This document shows positions 9,345 through 20,199 of a stretch of DNA of 64,000 nt, in pieces (the stretch's first letter is position 1; each line of letters opens with the position of its first letter). The translations under genes were made by a program, and so were the position numbers. Origin of the DNA: Eustoma russellianum (lineage: Eukaryota; Streptophyta; Magnoliopsida; Gentianales; Gentianaceae); NCBI GenBank assembly GCA_036186865.1, contig AP025074.1, positions 4,830,223-4,894,222 of the forward strand, in the 5' to 3' direction. Below the pieces are notes generated by a model. It had not been told where the DNA came from. It saw nothing but the letters and a program-made list of their open reading frames with translations, and made no database searches.

Positions 9345-11996
9345 GATTTTTTTTTGAAAAAAGGCACGTACACATATATTCCAACGTATTACCGACACGT
9401 TATATATTTTACGTACGTACGTTAACGTCACACCATTATACTTAACTCATATTTATGATTATATTCAGGTCTTATATCATATGATATAAGTCATGGTGAT
9501 GACAAATTTATTACGGCACGTTAAAAGGTTCTAAACCGAAAATTGTCGTATCGGGCGAATACCGAAACTTCGCCAACGTGTCATGTACTTGCCATAAATA
9601 GATGGCCAGCCCATACACTTCAAAAATGGCCACAAATTTCGTGGCTTACATGTTATTTGCATCCATAAAATCATTCTATGTTGGCACACACAAATCACCC
9701 TCAATTAAGGCCAAATTGTGGAAATTCCAAAATTCAATTTTGACACATGTTTTGGGCGCCACTTTAAGATCAGCCTATGAGATGAATATTAAATTTTAAT
9801 TTATGTACATTATGTGTAACATAAAATATATAACATGTGCAAAAAGTTGGAATTTAATTAGAAAAAAATCAGGTAATCGATAAACGTCGAAAATTCGGTT
9901 TTCTACGTACACGAGACATGGAACATTTTTGGCATGGTATATAACATGTATGTAGACACTTTTTACATGTTTCATACATTCTAAAGTGTTCTAGAAAAAT
10001 CAATTAAGGGCTGAATAGAATATACCATGTGTGTATAATTAAATGTGCACTATTTTACAAAGTTTGCAAAAATGAAATTCAGCACATGCATAATCATGTC
10101 ACACGCCTATACCAGCCATGTTGGAGCATATGTGGAGCTTTGTTGGCATCTTGATTGGCCAAGAATGAAGCATACTATGTTGGTGACATAAAGAAAAAAA
10201 CTACAAAAGGTAACATTTCAAATCTTGTCACATTTGTGACACATGCTGAAAATTCAGCATGTGTAGTACATAGGCTGGCCGAATTTGTCAAGTAAATGAG
10301 CCATATTTTACTATCTTGAAATATGTGAATTAATTGAGAGGTGTTATGGAAGTATTTTGAATATATTATGGAATTAAAATGGTGATATCTTTGAATATCA
10401 CACATACTGAAAATTTCAGCATGTGTCTAATGTATGTTGGCCGATTTTGAGGCACTATTGGTGATCAATTTTTATTCCAAAAATGATAAGAATGTCTTGT
10501 ACTAAATGGTGATTGATTTCTTGGATTAAATCAAAGTAAACTTGGCAATATTTTGAATAGAATGTGTATGTTACACATGTTGAAATTTCAGCATGTAAAG
10601 AGAAGCTTATGGCCGATTTTAATATAGTAAATTGGAGATATTTGCCTAGCTAATTGTGTGGGATAATTTTGTGACTTATGGTAATAAGTTTATGGCTAAT
10701 TGGCACATGCTTTTTGAGGTTAATTTCAGATTTATCTAGTCATCAATTGATGACAACATTCATCCAATCAATAGGTGCCAAGTAAGCACGAGCTTAATGA
10801 TCATCCAATGAGGAGATGCCAAGTAAGCAAAGACATGTCACAATGATGCATACACTCTTCCAATGACTTAGAAGATAATTTTCAAGAGGAGGAGGATGCT
10901 ATAGGGGGGCGGCCATAATGTTAAAAAGGAAGGAAGAGAGCAAAACAAAAAGAAGAACAAGTCTTGCAATTTCAAAGATCAAAACCGTGTTCTAGCCTTC
11001 TCTTCTACACTCTCTTTCTTTCTTCTCTCTAAAAGCCTATTGTACTTACATTCATATACCTGAATAGTCTTCATGTAGTCCATCACACATTCTTTATCAT
11101 TTTAAAAGATTGATCAAGGTGTGATCAATCTTGCACTTGCAAGGTGGTGGTGTTCGTGACAATTGTATTCTCATACAAGGTTTGTAAAGGGTTGGAGCTG
11201 GTGTGTAACTCCATCAACCCTGTGGTAAGGTGTTCTTTGTGTTGTGTGATTAGTGCTAACCGAGGAAGGTGTCCTCGAAGACTGGAGTAGCTTGTTTATA
11301 ACCGAACCAGTATAAAATTCCTGGTGTCATTTACTTTCAGAACTTACTTTCTGTTTCAGCACTGCTTATCGTTTTTAATCACGTTCGTAAAACTAGTAAA
11401 CGAATTTCAAAAATTACGAAACTTTCCAGAATCATAGCCATATATCTCAAGGTTCTTTTGGCTCAAGTTTCAACACTTTTGGACAAGTATAAATCATTCA
11501 AATGTCCAAAGTTCTGAGATTAGTGCAGTATGATTTTTAGGCTTGCAAAGGTTGAGACTTTGATCGTATTTGACTAACTTCCCAAAAGATTTTTTCAAAA
11601 CTGTTTCAACACATTTAAATAAAACTAATAAGGGGCTAGTCTTTAAATTTTTAGAGCATTTGGAGTTACATACAAATAGGAATTAATTTTTCAAATCAGA
11701 CTACCGTTTCTGGCAGATTTGCGCAATCTGACAACCAACGATTTTTCAAGGGGTTAGAGGTTGAATTTTAATCTGAAATTTTTAGGAGATACTCAACACT
11801 TCTGAGGCTAAGTTCTCTCCAAATTTCAGAATTTTTGAAGTCCTGCAACCTAGTTTTCAAAGCATTTTAAAACTAGTTCTGAAAACAGAAACTGTTTTCA
11901 GAAGTTGGGTTTTTGGTTTAGAACAATTTTAAAAACCATATTTTCCGCACCTACTATTCAACCCCCCCCTTCTAGTGATGCCTTGCAGATCCTACA
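8902..11996 (+). repeat. 5' LTR of the gag-only element (3095 bp)
   Basis: Begins TGTTGAG and ends CCTACA just before the primer-binding site. The U3 palindromes are at 9123-9174, the 20-bp palindrome at 9471-9490, a CATAAATA box at 9593-9600, and the leader stem-loop at 11106-11132. A long TA tract fills about 9268-9340. It differs from its partner by scattered substitutions and by about 50 bp near the 3' end that the partner lacks. Confidence 0.92.
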
Positions 11997-11998
11997 AG

Positions 11999-12010
11999 TG
12001 GTATCAGAGC
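11999..12010 (+). promoter_or_regulatory. Primer-binding site (initiator tRNA-Met)
   Basis: TGGTATCAGAGC, the standard plant copia sequence complementary to the 3' end of initiator tRNA-Met, lies two bases after the LTR. Confidence 0.9.
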
Positions 12011-12052
12011 GCAGGCACACTCACGACAAGGAGATCCAATGATCTTAGTGAA

Positions 12053-12955
12053 ATGGCAACCACTAGCGGCAAAACCGAGCAAGAAGGTATGTCAAGACAA
12101 AGGTCTCCACCCTTTGATAGTGAGGTAAATTCCGATTCCGATTCCGATTCTGAACTATCTTTTAATGATTTGTATGTTGAATATCTTGAATTACATAAGT
12201 TTGCTGGAACTCTTGCAAAAGAAAAGAAACGCTTAATTGAAGACAAGAAATCGTTAGAATCCTCTAACGCAAATCTTGTATGTCAATTAAACGATTCAAA
12301 AGAGGAGTCGTCAAATTTGATTGTGTCATTGAGATCTGAAATTCAATCCTTGAAATATGAAAATATGGTAATGAAAGCCGAGATCTCAGATTTGAGATCA
12401 AGAAACGAAGATCTAGAAAAGACGGTAAAACAATTCGATAGAGGAACTTGCATGCTAGATCGTCTCATTTCTTCGCAAAAGCATGAAAGTGACAAAATTG
12501 GATTAGGGTACCTTGAAGATATTGAGGAACTAAATAAATCTACAAACTTTGTCTTATCTTCATCTAAGAAACCATATGTGTTCAAAAGGATTGAAAATCC
12601 TAAGAAGGTGAACATCAAAACTAGCGAGTCACCTATTATACCTCATCGCACTTCTTCTTTCTCATCACGTGCAAAGTATAATCATGTACCATATAGATTT
12701 GAAAGGAAACCATCGATGCATACGCGACGATCATACAACACAAATCCATTTAGATCACACAGTATACACATGAATATAAATGCATATCAAAGACAAAGAT
12801 CATACTATGTGCATGATGGGATTCTCGGCCAAAGGCCAAACACATTTGCCCCTAACAAATATTATATTGCGTCTTCATCACCTTTCTCACCTTTTGGAAG
12901 ACCTAGAAAGGTCACCCAAATTTGGGTACCAAAAGGGACATTCTCAAAGGGTTGA
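12053..12955 (+). CDS. Gag-derived coiled-coil protein of the non-autonomous element
   Basis: 300 aa from the ATG at 12053, the first sensible start after the primer-binding site; the frame is also open upstream. Residues 1-25 are a polar leader. An acidic Ser/Asp run and the segment SELSFNDLYVEYLELHKF follow. A long predicted coiled coil then covers about residues 50-140 (KEKKRLIEDKKSLESSNANL and onward). The C-terminal half is basic and Tyr/Arg-rich and ends VTQIWVPKGTFSKG. In element C the matching coiled coil follows the gag core and zinc knuckle; here both are absent. What remains is the spacer between nucleocapsid and protease. It is intact, so it may still be translated. Its role is unknown; a coiled coil could allow co-assembly with a partner Gag. 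Confidence 0.8.
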   Translation: MATTSGKTEQEGMSRQRSPPFDSEVNSDSDSDSELSFNDLYVEYLELHKFAGTLAKEKKRLIEDKKSLESSNANLVCQLNDSKEESSNLIVSLRSEIQSLKYENMVMKAEISDLRSRNEDLEKTVKQFDRGTCMLDRLISSQKHESDKIGLGYLEDIEELNKSTNFVLSSSKKPYVFKRIENPKKVNIKTSESPIIPHRTSSFSSRAKYNHVPYRFERKPSMHTRRSYNTNPFRSHSIHMNINAYQRQRSYYVHDGILGQRPNTFAPNKYYIASSSPFSPFGRPRKVTQIWVPKGTFSKG

Positions 12956-13218
12956 ATAAATAACTCTTAAGAACGCACTTTTAATATTATTTGAAATGCA
13001 TGATTTTTTTCTTCATCTTTACATGCGCTTTTGATTGTCTTTCCAAAATAAAGGGGGAGAGAATGCATGATTTAAGGAGGAGAGAGAAAGATAAATTGCA
13101 CAAATCAAGGGGGAGAGAATTCAAAATTCAAAATTGAATTTGTGCAAGGTTGGAGGGGGAGCGACAAGATTTAAATCATGAATGTAGGTTATTTTGTAAA
13201 TCATCAAAAGGGGGAGAT
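12956..13218 (+). promoter_or_regulatory. 3' region of gag-only element with repeated polypurine-like motifs
   Basis: Purine runs occur near 13050, 13075, 13108, 13155 and 13209, the last adjoining the 3' LTR. The layout matches 3377-3643 in element A, which supports common origin and use of the same priming signal. Confidence 0.65.
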
Positions 13219-13589
13219 TGTTGAGAAAAAGGGGGTTTGAGTGATTTCAAAATGCATGATTTAAATAACGTGTATTAAAAAAATGCATAACATTTTTTAT
13301 GCCATGACACGTTTTTGCATGAAACTTGCTTTATATAGTTCATATATAATATTGTCATACTAACGAGCCATGAAGCTTTAAAGCTTACATCAAATGGCAA
13401 ACATTTGTTGTGTTTGAACTATTTTCAGGTGCCACCATTAATGAATTAAACTAGTTCATTAAGTGAAGTACTTAGTTAATTAAACTAAGTAGTTCATTAA
13501 AGGAAGCCATATTTGGAAAAGGCACAAAGGTATCAAGTTGAAGAAAGGAAAGTTCTCCACTCCCACTCCACACACACACACATGCCATT

Positions 13590-13643
<54 letters not shown>

Positions 13644-16241
13644 GATTTTTTTTGAAAAAGGCACATACACATATATTCCAACGTACTACCGACACGTTAT
13701 ATATTTTACGTACGTACGTTAACGTCACACCATTATAATTAACTCATATTTATGAGTATATTCAGGTCTTATATCATATGATATAAGTCATGGTGATGAC
13801 AAATTTATTACGACACGTTAAAAGGTTCTAAACCGAAAATTGTCGTATCAGACGAATACCGAAACTTCGCCAACGTGTCACGTACTTGCCATAAATAGAT
13901 GGCCAGCACATACACTTCAAAAATGGCCACAAATTTCGTGGCTTACATGGTATTTGCAGCCATAAAATCATTCCATGTCGGCACACACAAATCGCCCTCA
14001 ATTAAGACCAAATTGTGGAAATTCCAAAATTCAATTTTGACACATGTTTTGGGCGCCACATTAAGATCAGCATATGAGCTGAATATTAAAGTTTAATTTA
14101 TGTATATTACGTGTAACATAATATATATAACTTGTGCAAAAAGTTGGAATTTAATTAGAGAAAAATCGGGTAATATATAAACGTCGAAAATTCGGTTTTC
14201 TACGTACACGAGACATGGAACATTTTTGGCATGGCATATAACATGTATCTAGACACTTTTTACATACTCCATACATTCTAAAGTGTTCTAGAAAACTCAA
14301 TTAAGGGCTGATTGGAATATACCATGTGTGTATAATTAAATGTGCACTATTTTACAAAGTTTGCAAAAATAAAATTCAGCACATGCATAATCATGTCACA
14401 CGCCTATACCAGCCATGTTGGAGCATATGTGGAGCTTTGTTGGCATCTTGATTGGCCAAGAATGAAGCATACTATGTTGGTGAACTAAAGAAAGAAACTA
14501 CAAAAGATAACATTTCAAATCGTATCACATTTGTGACACATGCTGAAAATTCAGCATATGTAGTACATAGGCTGGCCGAATTTGTCAAGTAAATGAGACA
14601 TATTTTACTATCTTGAATTATGTGAATTAATTGAGAGGTGTTATGGAAGTATTTCGAATATATTATGGAATTAAAATGGAGATATCTTTGAATATCACAC
14701 ATGCTGAAAATTTCATCATGTGTGTAATGTATGTTTGCCGATTTTGAGGCACTATTGGTGATCAATTTTTATTCCAAAAATGATAAGAATGTCTTGTACT
14801 AAATGGTGATTGATTTCTTGGATTAAATCAAAGTAAACTTGGAAATATTTTGAATAAAATATGTATGTTACACATGTTGAAATTTCAGCATGTAAAGAGA
14901 AGCTTATGGCCGATTTTAATGTAGTAAATTGGAGATATTTGCCTAGCTAATTGTGTGGGATGACTTTGTGACTTATGGTAATAAGTTTATGGCTAATTGG
15001 CACATGCTTTTTGAGGTTAATTTCAGATTTATCTAGTCATCAAGTGATGACAACATTCATTTAATCAATAGGTGTCAAGTAAGCAAGAGCTTAATGATAA
15101 TCCAATGAGGAGATGCCAAGTAAGCAAAGACATGTCACAATGATGCATACACTCTTCCAAGGACTTAGAAGATAATTTTCAAGAGGAGGAGGATGCTATA
15201 GGGGGGCGGCCACAATGTTAAAAAGGAAGGAAGAGAGCAAAACAAAAAGCAGAACAAGTCTTGCAATTTCAAAGATCAAAAACGTGTTCTAGCCTTCTCT
15301 TCTACACTCTCTTTCTTTCTTCTGTCTAAAAGCCTATTGTACTTACATTCATATACTTGAATAGGCTTCATATAGTCCACCACAGATTCTTTATCATTGT
15401 AAAAGATTGATCAAGGTGTGATCAATCTTGCACTTGCAAGGTGGTGGTGTTCGTGATAATTGTATTCTCATACAAGGTTTGTAAAGGGTTGGAGTTGGTG
15501 TCTAACTCCATCAACCCTGTGGTAAGGTGTTCCTTGTGTTGTGTGATTAGTGCTAACCGAGGAAGCTGTCCTCGAAGACTGGAGTAGGTTGTTTATAACC
15601 GAACCAGTATAAAATTCCTGGTGTCATTTACTTTCAGCACTTACTTTCTGTTTCAGCACTGCTTATCGTTTTTAATCACGTTTGTAAAAATAGTAAACGA
15701 ATTTCAAAAATTACAAAACCTTTCAGAATCATAGCCATACGTCTCAAGGTTCTTTTGGCGCAAGTTTCAACCCTTTTGGACAAGTATAAGTCATTCAAAT
15801 GTCCAAAGTTCTAAGACTAGTGCAGTCTGATTTTCAGGCTTGCAAAGGTTGAGACTTTGATCGTATTTGACTAACTTCCCAAAAGAATTTTTCAAAACTG
15901 TTTCAACCCATTTAAATACAACTAATAAGGGGTTAGTCTTAAATTTTCAGAGCATTTGGAGTTACGTACAAATAGGAATTAATTTTTCAAATCAGACTAC
16001 CGTTTCTAGCAGATTTGCTCAATCTGACCACCAACGATTTTTCAAGGGGTTAAAGGTTGAATTTTAATCTGAAACCCAGTTTTGAAGACCTGCAACCCAG
16101 TTTTCAAAACGTTTTAAAACTGGTCCTAAAAACAGAAACTGTTTTTAGAAGTTGAGTTTTAAAGTTTAAAACAATTTTAAAAACCACATTTTCCGCACCC
16201 ACTATTCAACCCCCTTCTAGTGGTGCCTTGCAGATCCTACA
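13219..16241 (+). repeat. 3' LTR of the gag-only element (3023 bp)
   Basis: TGTTGAG...CCTACA. The 20-bp palindrome lies at 13768-13787, the CATAAATA box at 13890-13897 and the stem-loop at 15403-15429. A TA tract lies near 13588-13640. Near 16070 it lacks about 50 bp that the 5' LTR has. The target duplication follows at 16242-16246. Confidence 0.92.
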
Positions 16242-16246
16242 GTTCA

Positions 16247-16446
16247 ACCTTTTGCCAACAACTCGGCGATTATATTCTGCGTTATGGTGTCAAGATTTTC
16301 TTTCAGCCTCCAATTGGAGGAGGTCTTCCCTGAGGAAGTTTTGGGGCAACAAAGTCAAGTCCATTACCTAAAGCATCCCAGACAAAAAAACACTCTGCTC
16401 CAAAAACTCCAAATTTACTGGAAATTGCAAAAGGCTTTTGTCGTCG
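16247..16446. other. Flanking DNA between the gag-only element and LTR B1
   Basis: The first 16 bases finish the interrupted SINE-like repeat. The rest is unassigned; short ORFs on both strands show no family features. Confidence 0.4.
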
Positions 16447-17498
16447 TGTTGGAGGAAAATTTTTAATGTGGAAATGGGTTTGTCCAAAATTGGTGAACAA
16501 CATACTTTGAGTTTAGTTATAATTAGTTTTCGTTAATCAAAAATGAAAACTAATGAATCCTAAATCATCTAAGTGATGAGTAGATGATTTTAGGCTTTTG
16601 AATCACTCAATTTCGATATCGGGTGAATGAGAAATTAATGCTCAAAGTAGGAGTAAAAATCGGTTGGAAATTGGAAAATTGGTGATGTGGCTTCATGAGA
16701 AGAAGACACATCAACTTTTTGCAAATATACCACATTGGCCAATTGAAGGGAAAATGCCACCAAATATAGTGCTAGGAAAGACACCTTAGATGTGCCCTAA
16801 GGGCAATAGAATTTTTGACCAGATGGAAGACGCAGATGGCTGCCACACACGCGTGCGCCGTCGCCCGCCCGCCTGTCTGGCTGGCCGGCTCTTGCTCTTG
16901 CTCGGGCTCGGGCTCATAGCTCGTCTGCCCGGTTCTTATCTTTTTGGACAAATTCTCTTTTAAATTTTTCCAGAAAATAATTTACTTGATCCTACGGTTA
17001 TGATTTAATCCTACGATCTAAGGGCTCAGATTAAAGTGACAGTTTCAGTTGACTGAATCCTACCAGTCGTGTGTTACTGGCCAATCAGAGGCGGTCGTAG
17101 GGTGCGTGGTGATCGTGGGGGTTACTGGCCGATTAGTGCGGTCGTGCGGTTGACGTAACCTCCAAGGTTTTTCCCTCTATAAATAGAGGTAGCGCTCTGC
17201 CTCTAAGGGACATTGAAAAATTTCCTTCCTTTCTCCTGCTGCATATGACGTTGTATTCTGCATAAACTTCTGCTGTATTTCATTCATCTAAGAAGTCAGA
17301 ACATTTGCCAGGTTTGTGGAGTTCTTATATTGTAGTGCCACTCGTTCGAACTGTTAGCCGTTGTATCCTGGGAGACGTTTGCAATTTTCGGTTGGGCACA
17401 GTATACCAGAGCAATTCGTCTTAAGGACAGAGTCCTGGACTCGCCTCGGTTTGCATGTTGAGCTCTTCTCTGTGTTGAGCTCATCTCTGTGTTGAGCT
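16447..17498 (+). repeat. LTR of family B, copy B1, truncated by element C
   Basis: Starts TGTTGGAGG and shares with copies B2 (60982) and B3 (minus strand, about 63590 down to 62399) a block around gagttataattagttttc and caatttcgatatcgggtg. A GC-rich tract (~16841-16935), a CTATAAATAG TATA box near 17177 and a block containing gttgggcacagtatacc follow. It stops exactly where element C begins (17499), so C inserted into it or replaced its end. Confidence 0.75.
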
Positions 17499-20077
17499 TG
17501 TTGAGAAATATGTTTGGATAATTTTCAAATTCATGATTTTAAGTGGTAAATAATTAAAAATATCATACATGATGTTATATGTGATTAAAAGTTGAAAAAG
17601 TTGAAAAAGTTGACATCGATCTATCTCTCAGGTTGTTGCACTTTGATCGATCGATGTACTTCGATCTCTCACATCGATCGATCCATGTAAGGCAGTGAAA
17701 GTTCAAGACCTTACGGTGAGACATCGATCTCTAAACCTGAGACACATCAATCGATCGATGTATACATCGAACCCTCACTTCGATCGATCGATGTAGGTCA
17801 GAGACAAATTCTGAAGCTTACTGTGAGACATCGATCTCTGAAGCTGAGGCACTTCGATCAATCAATGTCTACGATTTGTAGAAATATTTTTCTAAAATGT
17901 GATAAATTGGTTGTTTTCATTTGTATATGATTTATACATGTTCATTATGTGAATATTATGTGTTTTTGGTGATTTTAAATATATTGTGACTAACGTGCCA
18001 TGGAAGTTTCTACAACTTACCAAAAAGGGCAAAATTGGTATTTTGAGTTTTTTAGGAACATGATATGGTGAAAATGTTTCAAGGATGTATTCTTATACTA
18101 TTTATCATGACAAAGGTGATATCATGATTATTTCTGACCATTCGAGTCATTTCTGGAGTTTTCACATTCCAGGGGTATTTTGGTCATTTCACCCCTGAGG
18201 GTATTTTTGGTATTTTTATTCAAGTGGAGTTGTGCTATGATTATTTTGAAGATTATATGATGATCTTTATCATTTTTCTCATATGATGGTATTATTGACT
18301 ATAGCGGGATATGTGACGATTTGAGATGTCACATTTTATTTCTTTCTTGAAGACTCTATTTTATATGTTCTTGGAGGTTATCATTCATCATTTTTCATAG
18401 GTTTTTAAGGTGTTAAACGTGTGGAAATGATCACGACATATAAGAAGGAATATTAGGAATTTTGGTGTTACACGTTGGCATAATCTTGTCAACTATTATC
18501 TATTAATTTCTTCTTCAAAAATCTGAGTTGATATACTTTTATATATGTTCAAAAACGTGTATATTCAGGTGAAGGTGACAGATTATTTATTTTATGAGTT
18601 GGTGACAAGTGGACAAATCAAAAAAAGGCTAGTTGACAAAAGTTGCCAACTCGGAAAAATTGAAAAATATAATTTAGTAGCCAATGGCTACTACACTTTG
18701 AATAGGGCTGTTTTAGTTTGATATTTTCGAAGCCTCACATGCCTATTATCTTGCCAAGGAGTTGAGAAGATGATGGAGTTGTTATGACTATATTATCTAC
18801 ACATTTTCCATGTCATTTTTTGAAGCAAAAAATTCGGCCAACATGATATTGCCAGGGTGGACCAATTATTTTGCTTTATTTTGCCAAGTGTACAAGGACA
18901 ACCAATGATGTGAAGACACTTGAACTTGATGATGAAGATGGTGACACATATGCATTCTTATCTACAAGGCTCACTTCACATTATAAATAGGAGGCAATGG
19001 TGAAGAAGATGAAACACACTTGAAGCTCACTTGAAAGCACTTGTTGAATTGTCTAGCTATCATCTTCTTCTTGTTGTTCTTGTTTCATTCTTTGTAGCAA
19101 AGGTGTTCTTGTTGTATTTGTTGAGCTACAAGCCTCTTGACTTCATTTGTAATATTGATTAGCCAATTTTATAAGGCTACATCAATAGGTGGTAGAGGTG
19201 TTGCAACTAAGTGTTGCATAGAAGGTGTACATCCAAATCTTGAATAGGGTTGTTGTATAACCCAAGGATCAAGCTTGGTTCTTGTTATAAGGTGATTCAT
19301 TTCATAGTGAAATCCAAGGAAAGGTGTTCCTTGGGACTGGATTAGGTCACATTGACCGAACCAGGATAAGTTCTTGGTGTTTTATGTCGTGTTTCTTCAT
19401 TTCAGTTTTCTGCCCGTTTTTACTGCAGTTTTCACACAACTTCTCATGATTTGAGAAAATAGATAAACACTTTCAAAATTCGTGATTTTTGGTGGAGTTA
19501 TACTTCAGACGGTTAGCTTTCATTTTCAAAAAGAATCACTTGATTTGAGCAAGGAAAAGTTAGTCTTTCAGTCTTTGTAAGATAACTGCTCCAATCTAGC
19601 TGCAATCTGACCAGTTTTGAGAAAACTTAAATATTGTATTTATGAAGAACTGTTTAAGGTCAAGGCCTTTTGGAAACATCAACTACACATCCTAAGGAGT
19701 GTTTTGATATAAAGATCAACCTTTTTGGTTGAGTATTCAAAGAGAAACACATTTTTCAATTTCAGCAACATTCTGTCTAATTCTGTCCAGATTGACCATC
19801 TGAATCTTTTTATTTGTTTGAAGGGCCAACGATCTTATTTTTGTTTGATTTTTGGACAGAGTCTTGTTAACATATTGAAGTTAAGTTCTGGAAAGGTTCA
19901 TAATTTTTGGAGTTCTGTACACTTATTTTTGAATTTTTCAAAAACGGGTTCTGAATCTGAGGTAGTCTCGGGTTCTTTTTTCAAAGGGATTTTTAATCAA
20001 GGGTATTAGTGTAATTTCTGCTAACCACTATTCACTCCCCCCTCTAGTGGTGTTTATTGCAGGTGCACGGTCCAACA
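17499..20077 (+). repeat. 5' LTR of SIRE-like element C (2579 bp)
   Basis: Begins TGTTGAGAAA and ends GGTCCAACA, with matching TGTTG/CAACA termini. A primer-binding site (tggtatctgagc, one base off the consensus) follows at 20080-20091. The U3 carries an array of ATCGAT motifs at about 17605-17865. The U5 end resembles that of LTR A. No 3' LTR of this element is present in the window. Confidence 0.85.
17605..17865. promoter_or_regulatory. Array of ATCGATCGAT-type palindromes in LTR C
   Basis: At least seven ATCGAT-centred motifs, several of them the longer gatcgatcgatg, lie in imperfect repeats of roughly 110 bp that share gagacatcgatctct (about 17717 and 17826). They lie near the start of the LTR, where an enhancer would be expected. 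Function is unknown. Confidence 0.55.
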
Positions 20078-20199
20078 ATTGGTATCTGAGCTAGGTCTAC
20101 ACCACTCAAAGAAGCAAGATTAAACACCGTACATACAACACAAGGCCAAGAAGCAATATTTCAACTTAGCCTGCTAATCTCAGATTAAAGGTACATACA

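Larger units (their letters stand above)
8902..16241 (+). mobile_element. Complete non-autonomous LTR retrotransposon (TR-GAG-like), related to element A
   Basis: Two LTRs of about 3 kb (8902-11996 and 13219-16241) enclose only 1222 bp. The 5-bp target duplication gttca lies at 8897-8901 and 16242-16246. A primer-binding site (TGGTATCAGAGC, 11999-12010) and a polypurine tract (aaaagggggagat, ending 13218) are present. There is no protease, integrase, RT or RNase H. The single ORF (12053-12955) is gag-derived. It matches the class described as TR-GAG: terminal repeats plus a gag ORF, mobilised by enzymes of an autonomous partner. Element A, which shares LTR and 3' UTR architecture, is the obvious candidate partner family. 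Confidence 0.9.

Noticed and set aside
9602..9799. Small ORF (65 codons) downstream of the LTR CATAAATA box, repeated at 13899-14096
   Set aside because: It lies in paired LTR copies and so is similar by descent. About seven residues already differ, the third LTR (near 4352) has a stop, and the ATG is too close to the TATA-like box to be in the mRNA.
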